Assembly: GCA_009602735.1 (NCBI GenBank)
Contig: WELA01003517.1
Span: 52,039 to 83,453 of the forward strand
Direction of reading: 5' to 3'
Length of the DNA stretch: 31,415 nucleotides
DNA from: Mesotaenium endlicherianum
Lineage: Eukaryota > Streptophyta > Zygnematophyceae > Zygnematales > Mesotaeniaceae
The position numbers were made by a program, and so were the translations under genes. Under the pieces are notes generated by a model. It had not been told where the DNA came from, did not search any database, and was given only the letters and a program-made list of their open reading frames with translations. Below are positions 31,396-31,415 of the stretch, piece after piece. The first letter of the stretch is position 1. Every line of letters begins with the position of its first letter.

Positions 31396-31415
31396 GTGCG
31401 CCTTGCCCCCCCCCC

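Overview
This is eukaryotic nuclear DNA, most probably from a green alga or another basal member of Viridiplantae. Genes are split by GT-AG introns of 0.5-1.6 kb, exons are GC-rich, and intergenic DNA is AT-richer and full of transposons. Three products fit this lineage: a prolyl 4-hydroxylase with a C-terminal ShKT domain, a PXA-domain sorting-nexin-like protein close to the plant form, and a ROK-family polyphosphate glucokinase. The retrotransposon carries a plant-type initiator-tRNA-Met primer site. I cannot name the species or choose between chlorophyte and streptophyte algae.

Layout: 1-1317 is the last intron and last exon of a prolyl 4-hydroxylase (+). 1800-2378 is a pure (AT)n tract of 579 bp. 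2400-5240 is AT-rich with a possible decayed coding stretch at 2668-3654. 5292-9298 is a complete six-exon polyphosphate glucokinase gene (+), including a 36-nt exon; I rebuilt it by matching splice phases to the family consensus. Converging on it from the minus strand are an unidentified coding segment (10130-10714) and a three-exon gene (11357-14624) with degenerate HAD-like motifs.

14.8-26.5 kb is a transposon-rich interval. It holds a GC-rich palindrome cluster that looks organellar (15.8-16.4 kb), two tandem PIF/Harbinger-like MITEs (16608-17682), a structurally complete Ty3/gypsy chromovirus on the minus strand (17845-24524), and a Mutator-like foldback element with 9-bp target duplications (24841-25734). 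The retrotransposon has 503-bp LTRs that differ at 5 positions, a 5-bp target duplication and intact gag and pol. The end of gag carries a textbook -1 frameshift site with a downstream hairpin.

26566-31395 holds the first five exons of the PXA-domain gene (+), which runs off the right end. Its introns are packed with simple repeats, including 92 consecutive C. The window begins and ends in runs of C, and its four single N bases all touch C or G runs, so it is probably a whole contig bounded by homopolymers. The host genes do not form a pathway. The only functional unit I can argue for is the retrotransposon with its expression signals.
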